NCBI GenBank assembly: GCA_027010905.1
Contig: JALVBA010000252.1
Coordinates: forward strand, 1-7,090
Direction of reading: 5' to 3'
DNA: 7,090 bases
From: Marinilabiliaceae bacterium
Lineage (GTDB): Bacteria; Bacteroidota; Bacteroidia; Bacteroidales; Marinilabiliaceae
Positions 6,649 to 7,090 of the stretch are shown here, one piece after another (the first letter of the stretch is position 1; every line of letters begins with the position of its first letter). The notes beneath the pieces are model-generated. The model worked only from the letters and a program-made list of their open reading frames with translations, had not been told where the DNA came from and searched no databases. The position numbers were made by a program, and so were the translations under genes.

Positions 6649-6666
6649 TGACTGAACGCTCGGTCA
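6649..6666. promoter_or_regulatory. Probable TetR operator palindrome
   Basis: TGACTGAACGCTCGGTCA is an 18-bp imperfect palindrome: 14 of 18 bases agree with its own reverse complement, with perfect outer TGAC/GTCA arms. This form is common for TetR-family operators. It sits 14 bp upstream of the chosen TetR start, touches the -7 element and covers the expected transcription start, so a bound dimer would block initiation. Binding by the adjacent TetR protein is inferred from position and shape. Confidence 0.7.
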
Positions 6667-6696
6667 AATGTAAAAATTTATAATTGTAATTGCAAG
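6665..6696 (-). promoter_or_regulatory. Bacteroidota-type promoter of the operon
   Basis: On the minus strand TACATTTG (6672 to 6665) matches the -7 consensus TAnnTTTG exactly. CTTG (6696 to 6693), a partial match to the -33 TTTG, lies 20 bp upstream, the expected spacing. Transcription should start inside the palindrome just downstream, giving a short leader before the TetR gene. Confidence 0.6.
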
Positions 6697-6763
6697 TTTT
6701 CACATGTTTTTAAAGTTTTAGCGGAGTTCTTTGCTTCCTCAGGGTTTTGCACTGCGTTTGTGT

Positions 6764-6787
6764 CTTGCGCCCCTGCCGGGGCTTAAG
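6764..6787. repeat. REP-like hairpin
   Basis: GCCCC (6769-6773) and GGGGC (6778-6782) pair around TGCC. Beyond a two-base internal loop, CTT (6764-6766) pairs with AAG (6785-6787). There is no following T-tract on either strand, so a terminator is unlikely. It resembles short palindromic intergenic repeats. Confidence 0.4.
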
Positions 6788-6876
6788 GGAACAAGTTCTA
6801 TGGAGTTCTTGCCGGGGTATGAAAAGACAAATTCTGAATATAATTCTAATCGAATATGTTTAACGAATCAAGGCAA

Positions 6877-6889
6877 GGGTCGTAGACCC
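6877..6889. repeat. Short hairpin GGGTC-GTA-GACCC
   Basis: A perfect 5-bp stem with a three-base loop. It is followed 12 bp later by the longer hairpin at 6902-6920, so the two may be parts of one element. Confidence 0.35.
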
Positions 6890-6901
6890 GGAAGATGTTA
6901 G

Positions 6902-6920
6902 CAAAGGGAAACGCCCTTTG
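6902..6920. repeat. 7-bp hairpin CAAAGGG-AAACG-CCCTTTG
   Basis: A perfect 7-bp inverted repeat with a five-base loop. A weaker 4-bp pair, GCCC/GGGC (6943-6946 with 6953-6956), follows. Neither has a T-tract. Together with the two hairpins upstream they form a cluster between divergent transcription units. Confidence 0.45.
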
Positions 6921-7040
6921 AATGTTAAGAGCTCAAACCCAAGCCCCATAGCGGGCGGAAGAGTCTGTAATTAAAGTATCACACAATTGCGTATGCCTAT
7001 TAAAATTGACAATCTTCAAAACATTAATAAAAAAATAACC

Positions 7041-7090
7041 ATGAAACTTCATATTTCAATATCTCTGATTTATATATTTGTTAGTATATT
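7041..7090 (+). CDS. N-terminus of a probable exported protein (partial)
   Basis: An ATG at 7041 follows an A-rich leader (AATAAAAAAATAACC), the usual translation-start context here, and opens a frame that runs off the window. The visible residues, MKLHISISLIYIFVSI, have a basic start followed by a hydrophobic stretch, as in a Sec or lipoprotein signal peptide. It is divergent from the TetR-led operon. Only 16 full codons are present, so the family cannot be named. Confidence 0.5.
   Translation, partial: MKLHISISLIYIFVSI

Larger units (their letters stand above)
6700..7040. other. Non-coding region between divergent transcription units
   Basis: I find no credible gene here. The stretch is marked by GC-rich short hairpins in an otherwise AT-rich background and by partial direct repeats: GGAGTTCTT occurs at 6723 and 6802, and TGCCGGGG at 6774 and 6810. 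It ends in the A-rich leader of the plus-strand gene at the right edge. I could not find a convincing promoter for that gene. Confidence 0.5.

Noticed and set aside
6700..7040. tRNA, other structured RNA gene or CRISPR array
   Set aside because: The hairpins are short and differ from one another; there is no cloverleaf, no regularly spaced identical repeat and no conserved RNA pattern that I can recognise.

Overview
The window most likely comes from a member of the Bacteroidota, probably near the Bacteroidales/Marinilabiliales. The base composition is moderately AT-rich, start codons follow A/T-rich leaders without clear Shine-Dalgarno sequences, the promoter has the Bacteroidota -7 form TAnnTTTG, and the exported outer-membrane protein ends in an aromatic residue. 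The phylum call is inference from these traits; no taxonomic marker gene is present.

Almost all coding sequence is on the minus strand and reads right to left as one apparent operon: a TetR-family repressor (6062-6634), a secreted LolA-like protein (5305-6057), two different FtsX/MacB-type permeases (4071-5288 and 2787-4010), a LolD/MacB-type ABC ATPase (1707-2393), an unrecognised 57-residue protein (1510-1683) and an outer-membrane beta-barrel (212-1393). The parts cover the inner membrane (ATPase plus permease pair), periplasm (LolA-like carrier) and outer membrane (barrel). My working interpretation is a trans-envelope export route for a lipid, lipid-modified or otherwise hydrophobic cargo, controlled by the TetR protein. 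The cargo is unknown. The organisation resembles LolCDE-LolA and, more loosely, systems pairing an inner-membrane pump with DUF1329 and DUF1302 proteins.

A -33/-7 type promoter with an 18-bp imperfect palindrome lies directly upstream of the TetR gene. The palindrome touches the -7 element and covers the expected transcription start, as for an autorepressed operon. The first four genes are tightly spaced (4, 16 and 60 bp). The ATPase is separated from the permeases by 393 bp containing no convincing gene. That gap holds a 12-bp perfect hairpin whose loop is complementary to sequence just downstream (possible pseudoknot), a small palindrome over a possible internal promoter, and one copy of a roughly 58-bp imperfect repeat. 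The second copy of the repeat lies between the 57-residue gene and the barrel gene.

Right of the operon, 6700-7040 is non-coding and holds several short GC-rich hairpins resembling REP-type elements. It is followed by the start of a plus-strand gene for an apparently exported protein, cut by the window edge. The left edge (1-63) may hold the last 20 codons of a plus-strand gene; 64-211 shows nothing I can identify.
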